Assembly: GCF_021228295.1 (NCBI RefSeq) | Contig: NZ_JAJQPD010000001.1 | Span: forward strand, 62,001 to 126,000 | DNA from: Agromyces humatus | GTDB lineage: Bacteria > Actinomycetota > Actinomycetes > Actinomycetales > Microbacteriaceae | DNA: 64,000 nt | Direction of reading: 5' to 3' | Shown: piece after piece, positions 1-8,832 of the stretch | Numbering within the stretch: position 1 is the stretch's first letter | Layout: the number at the start of each line of letters is the position of its first letter | Made by a program: the position numbers and the translations under genes | The notes under the pieces: generated by a model | What the model saw: the letters and a program-made list of their open reading frames with translations, nothing else | Told to the model about the DNA's origin: nothing | Databases searched by the model: none

Positions 1-436
1 TGTCGGGGATGTCGGCGGGGTTCCACGCCGAGACGATGAGCCGGCGTGAGTCGGGGTTCGCACGGATCTGCTCGACGACGTCGCGGATCTGGTCGATCGT
101 CTCGCCCGACGGCGTCGGCCACGAGCGCCACTGCACGCCGTAGACCGGGCCGAGCTCACCATCGGGGTCGGCCCACTCGTCCCAGATGGAGACGCCGTGC
201 TGCTGCAGCCAGCCGACGTTCGACGAGCCCTGCAGGAACCACAGCAGCTCGTAGGCGATCGACCTGAAGTGCACGCGCTTGGTCGTGATGAGGGGGAAGC
301 CCTCGGACAGGTCGAACCGCAACTGCCGCCCGAACACGCTGCGCGTGCCCGTGCCGGTGCGATCGCCCTTCACGGCCCCGTGCTCGAGCACGTCGCGCAG
401 CAGGTCTTCGTACGGTGTGGGAATCGTCTCGGACAT
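1..436 (-). CDS. thyA: Thymidylate synthase, N-terminal part (cut by window edge)
   Basis: Makes dTMP from dUMP using methylene-tetrahydrofolate in the cytoplasm. The visible 145 residues begin [20 protein letters not shown] and carry the family's folate/dUMP-binding start: [14 protein letters not shown], then [27 protein letters not shown] and [11 protein letters not shown]. The catalytic Cys region lies beyond base 1. ATG at 434-436 is the only good start. It is the last visible member of the minus-strand core series (dapB upstream), which in related genomes leads to dapA. The divergent thioredoxin gene begins 142 bp away; the gap between them holds one CGGATGTC motif at 509-516 and nothing else I recognise. 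Confidence 0.95.
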   Translation of the reverse strand, partial: MSETIPTPYEDLLRDVLEHGAVKGDRTGTGTRSVFGRQLRFDLSEGFPLITTKRVHFRSIAYELLWFLQGSSNVGWLQQHGVSIWDEWADPDGELGPVYGVQWRSWPTPSGETIDQIRDVVEQIRANPDSRRLIVSAWNPADIPD

Positions 437-578
437 CGCGACAAGGCTAACCCCGCCCGGCGACTTCGGCGCGTGGACACGGCCGCATCGGCGCCGTCGG
501 CGAGCGATCGGATGTCCCGCGCCCGTCATCGTCCGTCACACTCGCCACGCCCGCGCCCGGCGTGCCTACGCTCGGATC

Positions 579-1022
579 ATGGACTGGCTGGCAGCGCTCG
601 CGGTCGGCGCCGTGCTCGTCACGGCGACGACGGCGACGGGGCTGCTCTGGCGGTCGCGGCAGGGTCGCGCGCACGCCGGCTCGGGTGAGCGCGTCCGCCC
701 TGCCGAGCTCGGCCCGGTCTCCTTCGGCGACGCGGCGACCCTCGTGCAGTTCTCGACCGAGTTCTGCGCCAAGTGCCCCGCGACGGCGCGGCTGCTCGAC
801 TCGATCGCCGGCGACGCGCGCGGAACGCGGCACGTCGAGATCGACCTGACCCGGCGCGCCGACCTCGCGCGCAGGTTCGACGTCATGCAGACGCCGACCA
901 CCCTGCTCCTCGACGCCGATGGCATCGTGCGAGCGCGGTTCAGCGGGGCCCCACATGCGCACGCGGTGCGCACCAAGCTCGATGAGATCCTCGGGAGGCA
1001 TCATGTCGGAACCCATCACTGA
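579..1022 (+). CDS. Membrane-anchored thioredoxin-fold protein
   Basis: 147 residues. One N-terminal membrane segment (about 1-24) is followed by a thioredoxin domain with the redox pair C63-x-x-C66 in the form EFCAKCPA instead of the usual WCGPC. The cis-Pro loop is MQTPTTLLLD. It probably acts as a thiol-disulfide reductase on the outer face of the membrane. The last 20 bases overlap the start of the DUF4395 gene, so the two are translated together; this pairing is common in actinobacteria, and the DUF4395 protein also has a conserved Cys pair. Substrate unknown. ATG at 579 was chosen because it places the hydrophobic segment at the N-terminus. Confidence 0.8.
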   Translation: MDWLAALAVGAVLVTATTATGLLWRSRQGRAHAGSGERVRPAELGPVSFGDAATLVQFSTEFCAKCPATARLLDSIAGDARGTRHVEIDLTRRADLARRFDVMQTPTTLLLDADGIVRARFSGAPHAHAVRTKLDEILGRHHVGTHH

Positions 1023-1488
1023 GCGGCAGGTCGGCTCCGGCACGCCCCCCGCGATCGACCCGCGCGGCCCCCGTTTCGGCGCGGGCATCACCGCGGTACT
1101 CCTGCTCGTCACCGTCGTGCTCGGCGTCGCCGGCGCGTCGACCGCTGCCTTCTGGCTGCTCGTGGCCGCCACCGCGCTGTTCGCGTGGGGTGCGTTCGCC
1201 GGCATCCGACGACACCCATATGGCCTCCTCTTCGCGAAGCTCGTGCGTCCGCGGCTCGCGCCGCCGGCCGAACACGAGGACCCTCGCCCGCCGACGTTCG
1301 CCCAGGGCGTCGGCTTCGCCGTCGGCCTCGCCGGCGTCCTGCTCGGCGTGCTCGGCGTGCCGTCCGCGGTGCCGATCGCCGCGGGCATCGCGTTCTTCGC
1401 GGCGTTCCTCAATGCCGCCTTCGGGTTCTGCCTCGGCTGCCAGATGTACCTGCTGCTCGTTCGTGCGCGAGTCATTCCCGGCACCTGA
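1003..1488 (+). CDS. DUF4395 family membrane protein
   Basis: 161 residues with about four membrane helices in two pairs (roughly 26-68 and 100-150). Near the C-terminus it carries the family's conserved FGFCLGCQMY motif with two cysteines three apart. The start ATG at 1003 lies inside the thioredoxin gene and has a GGGAGG ribosome site just upstream. Coupling to a thioredoxin gene suggests a redox partner or a membrane carrier of reducing equivalents, or a sulfur-handling role, but the family's function is not established. Followed 53 bp later by an OsmC peroxidase-like gene, which fits a small redox/stress cluster. Confidence 0.8.
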   Translation: MSEPITERQVGSGTPPAIDPRGPRFGAGITAVLLLVTVVLGVAGASTAAFWLLVAATALFAWGAFAGIRRHPYGLLFAKLVRPRLAPPAEHEDPRPPTFAQGVGFAVGLAGVLLGVLGVPSAVPIAAGIAFFAAFLNAAFGFCLGCQMYLLLVRARVIPGT

Positions 1489-1541
1489 CGCCCGCGACAT
1501 CCGCCGATAGGCTGGGAGTCCGTCTCGAAGTGGAGGATCCC

Positions 1542-1964
1542 ATGGCGCTCACGAGTGAATCGACCACGATCTGGAAGGGCACGCTCTTCGAAGGGTCCGG
1601 CGATGTCGCCCTCGACTCGTCGGGGCTCGCGACCTTCCCGGTGAACTGGACGGCTCGCGCAGAGGGCGTGGCGAACATGACCAATCCCGAGGAGTTGCTC
1701 GCCGCGGCGCACTCGTCGTGCTTCTCGATGGCGCTCTCGCTCGCACTCGCGCAGGCGGGCAACCCGGCCGAGAGCATCCAGACCACTGCCGCCGTGACGT
1801 TCGAGGCGGGCAAGGGCGTGCTCGGCAGCCACCTGCTCGTGAGCGCTCGAGTGCCGGGCATCAGCGAGGCGGAGTTCGAGGCGTTCGCAGCAGACGCGAA
1901 AGACAACTGCCCGATCTCGAAGGCTCTCGGGATTCCGATCACGATCGAAGCAGAACTCGCCTGA
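1542..1964 (+). CDS. OsmC/Ohr family peroxiredoxin-like protein
   Basis: 140 residues, normal for the OsmC type. The two redox cysteines are C60 (AAAHSSCFSMAL) and C123 (AKDNCPISKAL), in the spacing used by this family to reduce organic hydroperoxides with a thiol donor. The first 20 residues form the typical short beta region. A TGGAGG ribosome site precedes the ATG at 1542. The stop is two bases before the next gene (SDR epimerase), so the two are probably cotranscribed, and the thioredoxin/DUF4395 pair lies just upstream. Likely cytoplasmic defence against organic peroxides. It could be called OsmC or a YhfA-like relative; the exact substrate is not visible. Confidence 0.88.
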   Translation: MALTSESTTIWKGTLFEGSGDVALDSSGLATFPVNWTARAEGVANMTNPEELLAAAHSSCFSMALSLALAQAGNPAESIQTTAAVTFEAGKGVLGSHLLVSARVPGISEAEFEAFAADAKDNCPISKALGIPITIEAELA

Positions 1965-1966
1965 CC

Positions 1967-2872
1967 ATGAGAGTGCTCGTCGCCGGGGCATCCGGATTCA
2001 TCGGCGCCGAGCTGGTCGACCGACTCGCCGCCGCCCGACACGAGGTCGTGCGGCTCGTGCGGCGACGCGCACAGTCACCCGATGAGGTGTCGTGGTCGCC
2101 TGCCGCGGGCATCATCGACTTCACCCTGATGGACCGCGTCGACGCGGTCGTGAATCTCGCCGGCGCATCGCTCGCACGCATTCCCTGGACAACGGGTCAC
2201 CGCCGCGAGATCCTCGATTCGCGCGTCAGCACGACGCGCACACTCGCCGATGCGATGCGCAAGGCACGGCGGGCACCCACCACCTTCATCAACGCGTCGG
2301 CGGTCGGGTACTACGGCGACCGGCCGGGCGAGCTGATCACCGAGTACTCCGGCGCGGGCACCGGGTTCCTCGCGGGGGTCGTCGAGAAGTGGGAGGCGGT
2401 GGCGCGGCTCGCTCCCGATGAGACGCGCACGGTGACCCTGCGCAGCGGCATCGTCGTCGGCCACGCGCACAGCCGCGGACACGGCGGAAGCCTGAAGCGG
2501 GTGGGCACGCTCACGAAGCTCGGCGTTTCCGGACGGCTGGGCACGGGCGGGCAGCACTGGCCCTGGATCGCCATCGCCGACGAGGTCGGTGCGATCATGC
2601 ACCTGCTCGAGTCGAACATGTCGGGACCGGTCAACCTCGCCGGCCCCACCCCCGCCACCGCCGACCGCGTCATGACGGCGATGGCCGAGCGCATGCACCG
2701 GCCGCACGTCTTCAGCGTTCCCGAGAAGCTGCTCGAGCTCGTGCTCGGTCAGGCGGCCGATGAGCTGCTGCTCTCGAGTCAGAAGGTGCGGCCCCAGCGG
2801 CTCCTCGACGACGGCTATCGCTTCGAGCATGCGACGGTCGAGACGGCCCTCGACGCGATGCTCGGTCGGTAG
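1967..2872 (+). CDS. TIGR01777-type NAD(P)-binding epimerase-like protein
   Basis: 301 residues, full length for the SDR39U1/TIGR01777 (YfcH-like) group of extended short-chain dehydrogenases. The N-terminal Rossmann motif is VLVAGASGFIGAEL. The group's marks NLAGASLA, INASAVGYYGD and the tail KVRPQRLLDDGYRFEH (DUF1731 region) are all present. The Tyr of GYYGD stands where the SDR catalytic Tyr is expected. Substrate is unknown for the whole group. ATG at 1967 follows the OsmC stop by two bases, so translation is probably coupled. It converges with the TPR/dapB pair, with a short hairpin between. Confidence 0.85.
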   Translation: MRVLVAGASGFIGAELVDRLAAARHEVVRLVRRRAQSPDEVSWSPAAGIIDFTLMDRVDAVVNLAGASLARIPWTTGHRREILDSRVSTTRTLADAMRKARRAPTTFINASAVGYYGDRPGELITEYSGAGTGFLAGVVEKWEAVARLAPDETRTVTLRSGIVVGHAHSRGHGGSLKRVGTLTKLGVSGRLGTGGQHWPWIAIADEVGAIMHLLESNMSGPVNLAGPTPATADRVMTAMAERMHRPHVFSVPEKLLELVLGQAADELLLSSQKVRPQRLLDDGYRFEHATVETALDAMLGR

Positions 2873-2883
2873 CTCGACAGCCG

Positions 2884-2898
2884 GCGCCGCTTCGGCGC
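2884..2898. terminator. Short GC hairpin between convergent genes
   Basis: GCGCCG-CTT-CGGCGC, a perfect 6-bp stem with a 3-base loop, lies in the 34-bp gap between the stop codons of the epimerase gene (+) and the TPR gene (-). There is no T-run. It may be a weak bidirectional terminator. Confidence 0.4.
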
Positions 2899-2906
2899 AC
2901 GACGAC

Positions 2907-3347
2907 TCAGCGCTGTGCGCGATCGAGTTCGATGGCGCGTCTGACGGCCTGACGTGCGCGTCGACGATCACCGGCCGCATCGTATGCCAGCCCCAGCCGC
3001 AACCATGCCCGCCACGAGTCGGGCGCGGCCTCGGCCTCGGCTCGAAACCCGTTGAAGGCGGCGTCGGCGGCGGCCCGCTCGGGTCGGCCGCTGGGACGCA
3101 GCGGCAACCCGAGCTCGAGTCCGCCCTCGGCCTCGAGTCGTTTCACGAGCGCCTGCGAGCGGATGCCGAACGCGAGTTCGCGCCAGAGTGCCCATGCCGC
3201 GATGATCGGCAGCACGATGAGGGCGATGCCGATGCCGATCGCGATGGGCTCGCCGGTGCCGATGAACTGCACCGCGCGCCAGCCCACGAGCACGACGTAG
3301 ACGACGAGTAGCGCAGCCATGATGAGCGCGCCGGTCCTCGTGGTCAT
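2907..3347 (-). CDS. Membrane-anchored TPR-like protein
   Basis: 146 residues. Two membrane helices lie near the N-terminus (about 8-27 and 36-56). A cytoplasmic part ends in one tetratricopeptide-like unit (WRAWLRLGLAYDAAGDRRRARQAVRRAIEL). The start overlaps the dapB stop by 4 bases (ATGA), so it is translated with dapB. In related actinobacteria a small protein of this type sits between dapB and thyA. No catalytic motif is visible; it may be a scaffold or protein-contact module. Function unknown. Confidence 0.75.
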   Translation of the reverse strand: MTTRTGALIMAALLVVYVVLVGWRAVQFIGTGEPIAIGIGIALIVLPIIAAWALWRELAFGIRSQALVKRLEAEGGLELGLPLRPSGRPERAAADAAFNGFRAEAEAAPDSWRAWLRLGLAYDAAGDRRRARQAVRRAIELDRAQR

Positions 3348-4096
3348 CGGATCGTGCCCGGCAACCCGAGGTCGAGCAGAGCGTCGAGGCCGACGGTGAC
3401 GCCCGACACCTCGGTCGCGCGTCGCAGCGCGAGCAGGATGCCGGCCTCGTACGAGCTCGGCGACAGGGTCGAGTGCGTGAAGGTGAGGGTCTCGCCGTCG
3501 CCGCCGAGGATGACGCGCTGCTCGGCCAGCACTCCCGACATGCGCAGGCTGTGCACGGGGATGCCCGAGACGAGCTGCCCGCGTGCGCGCTGGTCGGCGT
3601 GCGGCGCGGCGACCGGCCCGGCAACGCCGCGACCTTCGCCGATGAGCTCGGCGGTGCGCACCGCAGTACCCGACGGCGAGTCGACCTTGCCGGCATGGTG
3701 CGCCTCGACGATCTCGATCGAGTCGAAGTAGGGGGCGGCGAGCGCGGCGAACGACGAGGCGAGCACGCTGCCGATCGAGAAGTTCGGCACGAAGACGACT
3801 GCGCCCGCGTCGTCGTGACCGCGCACGAACTGGGTGATCTCAGCGATGCGATCGCTCGACCAGCCCGAGGTGCCGACCACGATCGGGATGCCCGCGCCGG
3901 CGGCGAACTCGACGATGGCAGCACTCGCACCGGGGTGGGTGACGTCGAAGGCGACATCGGCGCCGAGCATCTCGTCGAGACTCGACCGCGAGTCGAGCGC
4001 CGCGTGCAGTTCGAGGTCGTCGGCCTCGTCGATGAGTCGTATCGCCAGTTGCCCCATCTTGCCGGTGGCCCCGGCCACGGCGACCCGTTTCGTCAC
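3344..4096 (-). CDS. dapB: 4-hydroxy-tetrahydrodipicolinate reductase
   Basis: Reduces the DapA product with NAD(P)H in the diaminopimelate/lysine pathway, so it serves cell-wall and lysine synthesis. 250 residues, normal length. The N-terminal nucleotide-binding loop is VAVAGATGKMGQ. FVPNFSIGSVL and EAHHAGKVDSPSGTA match the DapB substrate-binding signature, with the catalytic His pair and Lys. C-terminal HSLRMSGVLAEQRVILGG is also typical. The ATG at 4096 gives the standard start. The downstream TPR gene overlaps by 4 bases. The gap to the divergent GNAT gene (4097-4173) contains two CGGATGYC-type motifs. Confidence 0.96.
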   Translation of the reverse strand: MTKRVAVAGATGKMGQLAIRLIDEADDLELHAALDSRSSLDEMLGADVAFDVTHPGASAAIVEFAAGAGIPIVVGTSGWSSDRIAEITQFVRGHDDAGAVVFVPNFSIGSVLASSFAALAAPYFDSIEIVEAHHAGKVDSPSGTAVRTAELIGEGRGVAGPVAAPHADQRARGQLVSGIPVHSLRMSGVLAEQRVILGGDGETLTFTHSTLSPSSYEAGILLALRRATEVSGVTVGLDALLDLGLPGTIR

Positions 4097-4173
4097 GCCT
4101 TCACCCTAGCAAGCGGCATCCGACCGATCGGATGTCGCGGGGTGCGCCCGTGGCCGCATCGTAGGCTGATCGC

Positions 4174-4653
4174 ATGCTGCGTTTCCGCCCGGCCGACGTG
4201 ACCGACCCCGATGCCACCGCACTGCTCGACGCGTACTTCGCCGAGCGCGCGGCCGGATTTCCGGTCGAGCAGGGCCGGTACAGCCCGACGTGGCCGAGTG
4301 CCGAGCAGTTCACGCCGCCGGCCGGCGTGTTCCTCGTGGTCGAGAACGATGAGGGCGAGCCGGTCGGCTGCGGCGGAGTGCGACGCATCCAGCAGCGCCC
4401 GGAGACGCTCGAGGTGCGGTTCGAGGTGAAGCACCTGTGGCTCGCGCCGGCGGCAAGGGGCCAGGGCGGCGGGCGTCGCCTGCTCGACGAGCTCGAACGT
4501 CGTGCGATCGAGTTCGGCGCGCAGGAACTCGTGCTCGACACGAACGCGAGCCTCGAAGCCGCCGGCGGGCTCTACCAGTCGGCCGGGTACGCGCCGATCG
4601 AGCCCTACAACGACAACCCGAACGCGACGAACTGGTACGGCAAGCGGGTGTAG
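4174..4653 (+). CDS. GNAT family N-acetyltransferase
   Basis: 159 residues, one GNAT fold. The acetyl-CoA pyrophosphate loop is seen as KHLWLAPAARGQGGGRRLLDELE (motif A, R/Q-x-x-G-x-G/A type). It is followed by a C-terminal YQSAGYAPIEPYND motif. N-terminal LLDAYFAERAAGFP and the metal- or substrate-side loop VGCGGVR resemble small-molecule or MarR-associated acetyltransferases. Substrate unknown. Single gene: divergent from dapB and ending 7 bp from the convergent phosphatase gene. Confidence 0.85.
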   Translation: MLRFRPADVTDPDATALLDAYFAERAAGFPVEQGRYSPTWPSAEQFTPPAGVFLVVENDEGEPVGCGGVRRIQQRPETLEVRFEVKHLWLAPAARGQGGGRRLLDELERRAIEFGAQELVLDTNASLEAAGGLYQSAGYAPIEPYNDNPNATNWYGKRV

Positions 4654-4660
4654 CGCCCCG

Positions 4661-5263
4661 TCAGATCGAGTAGGGCTCGGGAAGGCCGGTGCGCAGCTCG
4701 GGCGGCAGGTGCGCGAGATCGTTGTGCACCACGAGGCTCCACGGACGCCCGGGCTTCTGCGTGAGCACGGTGAGACCGCAGTTCGCCTGGTTGATCGACA
4801 CCCAGCGCCAGTCGGGCGCCCCGAGCACTTCGCGCACGAACCACGCGATCACGAAGTTGTGGGTGATGAGCAACTCGTGCCGGTCTTCGCGATGCGAGCG
4901 CAGGAACTCGTCGACGGCATCGACCATCTGGGCGCTGCCGGCCTCGATCTCCTCTTCAGTGACCGAGCCGAAGAAGGGATCGTAGACCTTCGGCGTCTCG
5001 GGGGCGGGCCCCGACGGGATGCAGTCGAAGAGCAACGCCGACGGCTGGGGGTTCAGCGCCGGCATTTTCGCCGCGATGATCGCCGCGGTCTCGGCGGCAC
5101 GCTGCAGGGGCGAGTGCCAGGCGTGGTCGAACGGGATGCCGCCGAGCCGTTCGGCGAGGAGCTCGGCCTGCCGGCGGCCGCGCGGCGAGAGCGGCCCGTC
5201 GGGCATGCCGTGCTCGGCGTCGATCTGCTCGCCGTGTCGCACGAGGTAGAGATGGTGGGCCAC
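4661..5263 (-). CDS. Histidine phosphatase (phosphoglycerate mutase-like) protein
   Basis: 200 residues of the histidine phosphatase superfamily. The catalytic R-H-G triad is at residues 9-11 (LYLVRHGEQ). The second phosphate-pocket Arg is in HAWHSPLQRAAETA. The acid/second His region is LLITHNFVIAWFV. LSPRGRRQAELLAERL is the usual follow-up helix. It may act on a phosphorylated metabolite or protein. It begins 33 bp after the M16 peptidase stop on the same strand, so the two may share a transcript. Substrate cannot be read from sequence. Confidence 0.88.
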   Translation of the reverse strand: MAHHLYLVRHGEQIDAEHGMPDGPLSPRGRRQAELLAERLGGIPFDHAWHSPLQRAAETAAIIAAKMPALNPQPSALLFDCIPSGPAPETPKVYDPFFGSVTEEEIEAGSAQMVDAVDEFLRSHREDRHELLITHNFVIAWFVREVLGAPDWRWVSINQANCGLTVLTQKPGRPWSLVVHNDLAHLPPELRTGLPEPYSI

Positions 5264-5296
5264 TGGGTATCGTCTCCTGTACTCGTGTCGGGTCGC

Positions 5297-6682
5297 TCAG
5301 GCGACGTCGATGCTCGGCGCGATGCGGTCGACTGCACCGGTGAAGGCCGCCTCGTCGGTCGCCCCGACGGCGACGAGCGAGAAGGGCCTCGCGACGAGGT
5401 CGGCCGCGAGCGCCTGAACGTCGTCGACCGTGACGAGTGCGATGCGCCGCAGGGCCTCATCGAGGTCGGCGAACTCGCCGAGGGTCAGTTCGGCACGGCC
5501 GAGCCGTGACATGCGGGTGTCGGAGTCTTCGAGCGCGAGCGCCGAAGCGCCGGCGAGCTGCCCGGCCGCGCGGCGCAGTTCGTCGGCGGTGACGCCGTCG
5601 CTCGCGAGCCGTTGCAGTTCGTCGCGCATGAGTTCGGCGACGGTGCCCGCCTTGGCCGGCGCGCACCCCGCGTACATGCCGAAGAGTCCCGCATCGGAGT
5701 ACGCGGGTGCGAACGAGTACACGGCGTAGGCGAGGCCGCGGCGCTCGCGGACCTGCTGGAACAGTCGTGACGACATGCCCGAACCGAAGATGGCGTTGAG
5801 CATGCTCATCGTCGAGCGGCGGTCGTCGGTCGCCACGAGACCGGGCACGCCGAGCAGCAGATTCACCTGCTCGGTGGGCCGTTCGACGACCGTGAGCGGA
5901 TTCCCCGCCGCGAGGTTCGCCGCGAGCGCCGGCCGGCGCTCGACCGGTGCCGCGGCGACCGTGAGGTCCCAGCCGGCCGTGCCGAGGGCGCGCTCGAGCT
6001 CGACGACGAGCGCGTCGTGGTCGACGGCGCCGGCGACGCTCACCACGAGGTCTTGCGGGCGGTAGTTGGCGCGGTAGTGCTCGGCCACGGCCGCGCGGGT
6101 CGCCGCCCGGATGGTGTCGGGGTTGCCGCCGATCGGTCGGCCGAGCGGGTGCTCGCCGAGCACGGCTTCGAAGAACCGCTCGTTGGCGACGTCGGCGGGG
6201 TCGTCGCCGGCCATCGAGAGCTCTTCGAGGATGACCCCGCGCTCGTTCTCGAACTCGGTGGCGTCGAGCAGCGACGAGGTGAACATGTCGGCCAGCACGG
6301 CCACGGCCATCGGCAGGTCGCGATCCTGCACCTTGGCGTAGTAGCAGGTGTACTCCTTGGCGGTGAGCGCATTGTGCTCGCCACCCACCGAGTCGAACGA
6401 GATCGCGATGTCGAGCGCCGTTCGGGAGGGCGTTCCCTTGAACAGCAGGTGCTCGAGGAAGTGAGTCGACCCGTAGCTCGCGGAGTGAGCCGCGTCGGCC
6501 CCCTGCTCGTCGCGAGACCCGACCGCGACCCAGAACCCGATGGTGACGCTTCGGCTGCCCGGCACCTGCTCGCTCAGCACGCGGACGCCCGACGGGAGGA
6601 TGCTTCGCCGTACGCGGGCACCGCCGGTGGCCTCGAACGAGAGCTCGGACAGGCCGAGTGGGAGGTCGACGGCGCCGTTCAT
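5297..6682 (-). CDS. M16 family zinc peptidase (processing protease type)
   Basis: 461 residues, normal for PepR/MPP-beta-like M16B proteins. The inverted zinc motif is H74-F-L-E77-H78 (STHFLEHLLFKGT). The third ligand Glu lies about 76 residues on, in ENERGVILEEL. The C-terminal domain carries the family RxxxY-like SRLFQQVRERRGLAYAVYSF. ATG at 6682 was preferred to an upstream frame extension because MNGAVDLPLG leads directly into the conserved domain. In other actinobacteria this gene directly follows pnp and precedes dapB. Here pnp is about 22 kb upstream. Physiological substrate unknown. Confidence 0.92.
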   Translation of the reverse strand: MNGAVDLPLGLSELSFEATGGARVRRSILPSGVRVLSEQVPGSRSVTIGFWVAVGSRDEQGADAAHSASYGSTHFLEHLLFKGTPSRTALDIAISFDSVGGEHNALTAKEYTCYYAKVQDRDLPMAVAVLADMFTSSLLDATEFENERGVILEELSMAGDDPADVANERFFEAVLGEHPLGRPIGGNPDTIRAATRAAVAEHYRANYRPQDLVVSVAGAVDHDALVVELERALGTAGWDLTVAAAPVERRPALAANLAAGNPLTVVERPTEQVNLLLGVPGLVATDDRRSTMSMLNAIFGSGMSSRLFQQVRERRGLAYAVYSFAPAYSDAGLFGMYAGCAPAKAGTVAELMRDELQRLASDGVTADELRRAAGQLAGASALALEDSDTRMSRLGRAELTLGEFADLDEALRRIALVTVDDVQALAADLVARPFSLVAVGATDEAAFTGAVDRIAPSIDVA

Positions 6683-6757
6683 CCCGCCCAGCCTATGCCA
6701 CACGCTGGGTGCGGGCGAGGTTCGCACCGCCGTGCGGCGGGTCGCTCGCCCGATGGG

Positions 6758-7858
6758 TCAGGCCGAGGCGCGATCGAGTTCGACGAGTTCGGAACGCTGC
6801 AGCTCGATATCGGCCGCACCCATGAGCGCCTCGACCTGCTCAGCACGCGTCGCGCTGACCACCGGTGCGGTGACCGTGGGCTTGGCGAGCAGCCAGGCGA
6901 GGGCGATCGTGGCGGGCTGCACGCCGTGGGCGAACGCGACGGCGTCGAGCGCGGCGAGCACGCGGTGGCCGCGACGACCGAGGTGCGCGGCCTGCCGTGC
7001 GCCGCGGGCGTCGTGCCTCGCGTCGGAGCGGCGGCGTACGCCGCCTCCGAGGAATCCGTTCGCGAGCGCGAAGTACGGCAGGACCGAGAGTCCCTGCGCA
7101 TGCGCGACGAGTTCTGGGGCACCCTCGAACGTTCGCCGATCGAGGAGGTTGTACTTCGTGGTGAGCGCCTCGAGGCGGGGCAGGCCGTTCGCGGCGAGCA
7201 CGCGGGCCTCGATGAGCCGTTCGGGTGAGAAGTCGGAGGCGCCGATCGCTCGCACCTTTCCGGCGGCGATGAGGGCATCGACCGCGCCGAGGCGCTCTTC
7301 GAGCGGGATCTCGAGGTCGTCGTCGTGGAAGCACAGCAGGTCGATGCGGTCGACGTCGAGACGGCGCAGCGAGTCGTCGACGGCGGCGACGAGGTCGACA
7401 CGACCTCGCGCGCGATGATCGGGGTGTCGGCCGACCCTGGTGGAGACGACCATGCGGTCGCGGGTGCCACGTGAAGCCATCCACGCTCCGATGATGGACT
7501 CGCTGCGCCCCCCGGCGAAGCTGTCGGCGGTGTCGATGATCGCACCACCGGTGCCGGCGTACCGGTCGAGCACGGCGAACGCCGCTTCGGGGTCGACGGT
7601 CCACCCGAACGTCGAACCACCGAGTGCGAGGGGGTGCCCCGAGAGGCCGGTGTCGCCGATCGTGACGCGCCGCGGCACCGTGATCGGACCCGAGAGCGGG
7701 TTCGACGTGATCGTCTCGATACGGTGTTCGGCCGTGTCGGTCGCGGTGCCCTCGACCTCGTCGTCGAGTGGACTCAGCGTCGTCGCGCGCCCGCGTTGCG
7801 TGTACGTCGCCCCCGCAACGCTCGCCGCATGGCCCTGCATGCTGTGTCGTCGAGCCAC
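6758..7858 (-). CDS. Aldo/keto reductase family protein with altered tetrad
   Basis: 366 residues if translation starts at the GTG at 7858, which has an ideal AGGAGGAG site upstream. An ATG at 7840 is the alternative. The first 60 residues look like an unstructured extension; the TIM barrel starts at about GDTGLSGHPLALGG. The usual catalytic Tyr of the DTADxY motif is Phe here (DTADSFAGGRSE, residue 114). The usual Lys of the ATKVG motif is Arg (STRVG, residue 141). Asp and the strand-4 His (FHDDD, 178) are kept. The fold and NADPH-type C-terminus (ATRAEQVEALMGA) are intact, so the gene is not decayed. It may have lost or changed reductase activity. It stands alone between the M16 and citE genes. 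Confidence 0.8.
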   Translation of the reverse strand: MARRHSMQGHAASVAGATYTQRGRATTLSPLDDEVEGTATDTAEHRIETITSNPLSGPITVPRRVTIGDTGLSGHPLALGGSTFGWTVDPEAAFAVLDRYAGTGGAIIDTADSFAGGRSESIIGAWMASRGTRDRMVVSTRVGRHPDHRARGRVDLVAAVDDSLRRLDVDRIDLLCFHDDDLEIPLEERLGAVDALIAAGKVRAIGASDFSPERLIEARVLAANGLPRLEALTTKYNLLDRRTFEGAPELVAHAQGLSVLPYFALANGFLGGGVRRRSDARHDARGARQAAHLGRRGHRVLAALDAVAFAHGVQPATIALAWLLAKPTVTAPVVSATRAEQVEALMGAADIELQRSELVELDRASA

Positions 7859-8019
7859 TCTGCTCCTCCTCCCCAGGATTTGGATATCGAGGATAAGCAC
7901 GGTGCGACGCACTGCTGAACCAAACTCCGGAAATCCGAGTGAACCGTTACCGAATCGTTTCGGCAGGCGGGCTCACGCGCTTCTTCGAGCGATCGAGCGA
8001 GCGGATGTCGCGACGCGCG

Positions 8020-8832
8020 TCACCCCGCCCGGCGCACGAGCGCCTCTGCCTGACGCAGCACGGGCGCGTCGACCATCTCGCCGCGGAACGCGAACACGCC
8101 GGCCTCGGTCGCGGCCGCCTCGAGCACTGCCTGAGCCCAGGCGAGGCGTTCGGGATCGGGGCGGTACCCCTCGCGCACGACCTCGACCTGCGACGGATGG
8201 ATGCACGCGGTCGCGGCGAACCCGAGCGCCGCGGCGTCGTCGACCTCGGCGCGAAGCCCGTCGAGATCGGCGATCTCGAGGTGCACCGCATCGATCGCGG
8301 CGATGCCGTTCGCGGCCGTCGCGAGGCGCACCTGTGACCTGGCATGCCTCGCGACGTCACGATAGCGCCCGTCGTCGAATCGGCTGGATGAGCCGCCGAG
8401 CGACGCCACGAGATCCTCGGCCCCCCACATGAGCGCCGAGACGTTCGGGACGTCGGCGATTTCGGCCGCAGCGAGGACCCCGCGTGCGGTCTCGCAGAGG
8501 GCGATCACCTCGTAGTCGACGAGTCCGACGAGATCGGCCGTGCCCTCGCACTTCGCGAGCATCACCGTGCGGTACGGCGTCTCGGCGAGCGCCGCGAGAT
8601 CAGCCTCGTGGTGCGGCCCGTCGGCCGGGTTCACGCGAACGATCACGCGTTCGGGGTCGATCGCCGTGGTGAGCAGCGCGATCCGCGCGGCGTGCTTCGC
8701 ATCGTCGGCGACGGCGTCTTCGAGGTCGAGGATCACGGCATCGGCTCGCGCGGCGGCTTTCGCGAACCGGTCGGGCCGGTCGGCGGGGCAGAAGAGCAGC
8801 GCGGGGCCGAAGCGGAACGCGGGGTGGGTCAT
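8020..8832 (-). CDS. CitE-like beta-hydroxyacyl-CoA lyase
   Basis: 270 residues of the HpcH/HpaI-CitE family, Mg-dependent lyases of 3-hydroxyacyl-CoA thioesters. Marks: [21 protein letters not shown] with the acidic metal site, [17 protein letters not shown] (metal Glu/Asp) and [11 protein letters not shown] near the C-terminus. It overlaps the maoC stop by 4 bases. The order acyl-CoA carboxylase, acyl-CoA dehydrogenase, MaoC, CitE matches the Mycobacterium tuberculosis accD1-accA1-fadE19-Rv2499c-Rv2498c cluster, where Rv2498c was shown to cleave HMG-CoA and citramalyl-CoA. By analogy it probably does the last step of leucine breakdown, and perhaps itaconate breakdown. Confidence 0.87.
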   Translation of the reverse strand: MTHPAFRFGPALLFCPADRPDRFAKAAARADAVILDLEDAVADDAKHAARIALLTTAIDPERVIVRVNPADGPHHEADLAALAETPYRTVMLAKCEGTADLVGLVDYEVIALCETARGVLAAAEIADVPNVSALMWGAEDLVASLGGSSSRFDDGRYRDVARHARSQVRLATAANGIAAIDAVHLEIADLDGLRAEVDDAAALGFAATACIHPSQVEVVREGYRPDPERLAWAQAVLEAAATEAGVFAFRGEMVDAPVLRQAEALVRRAG

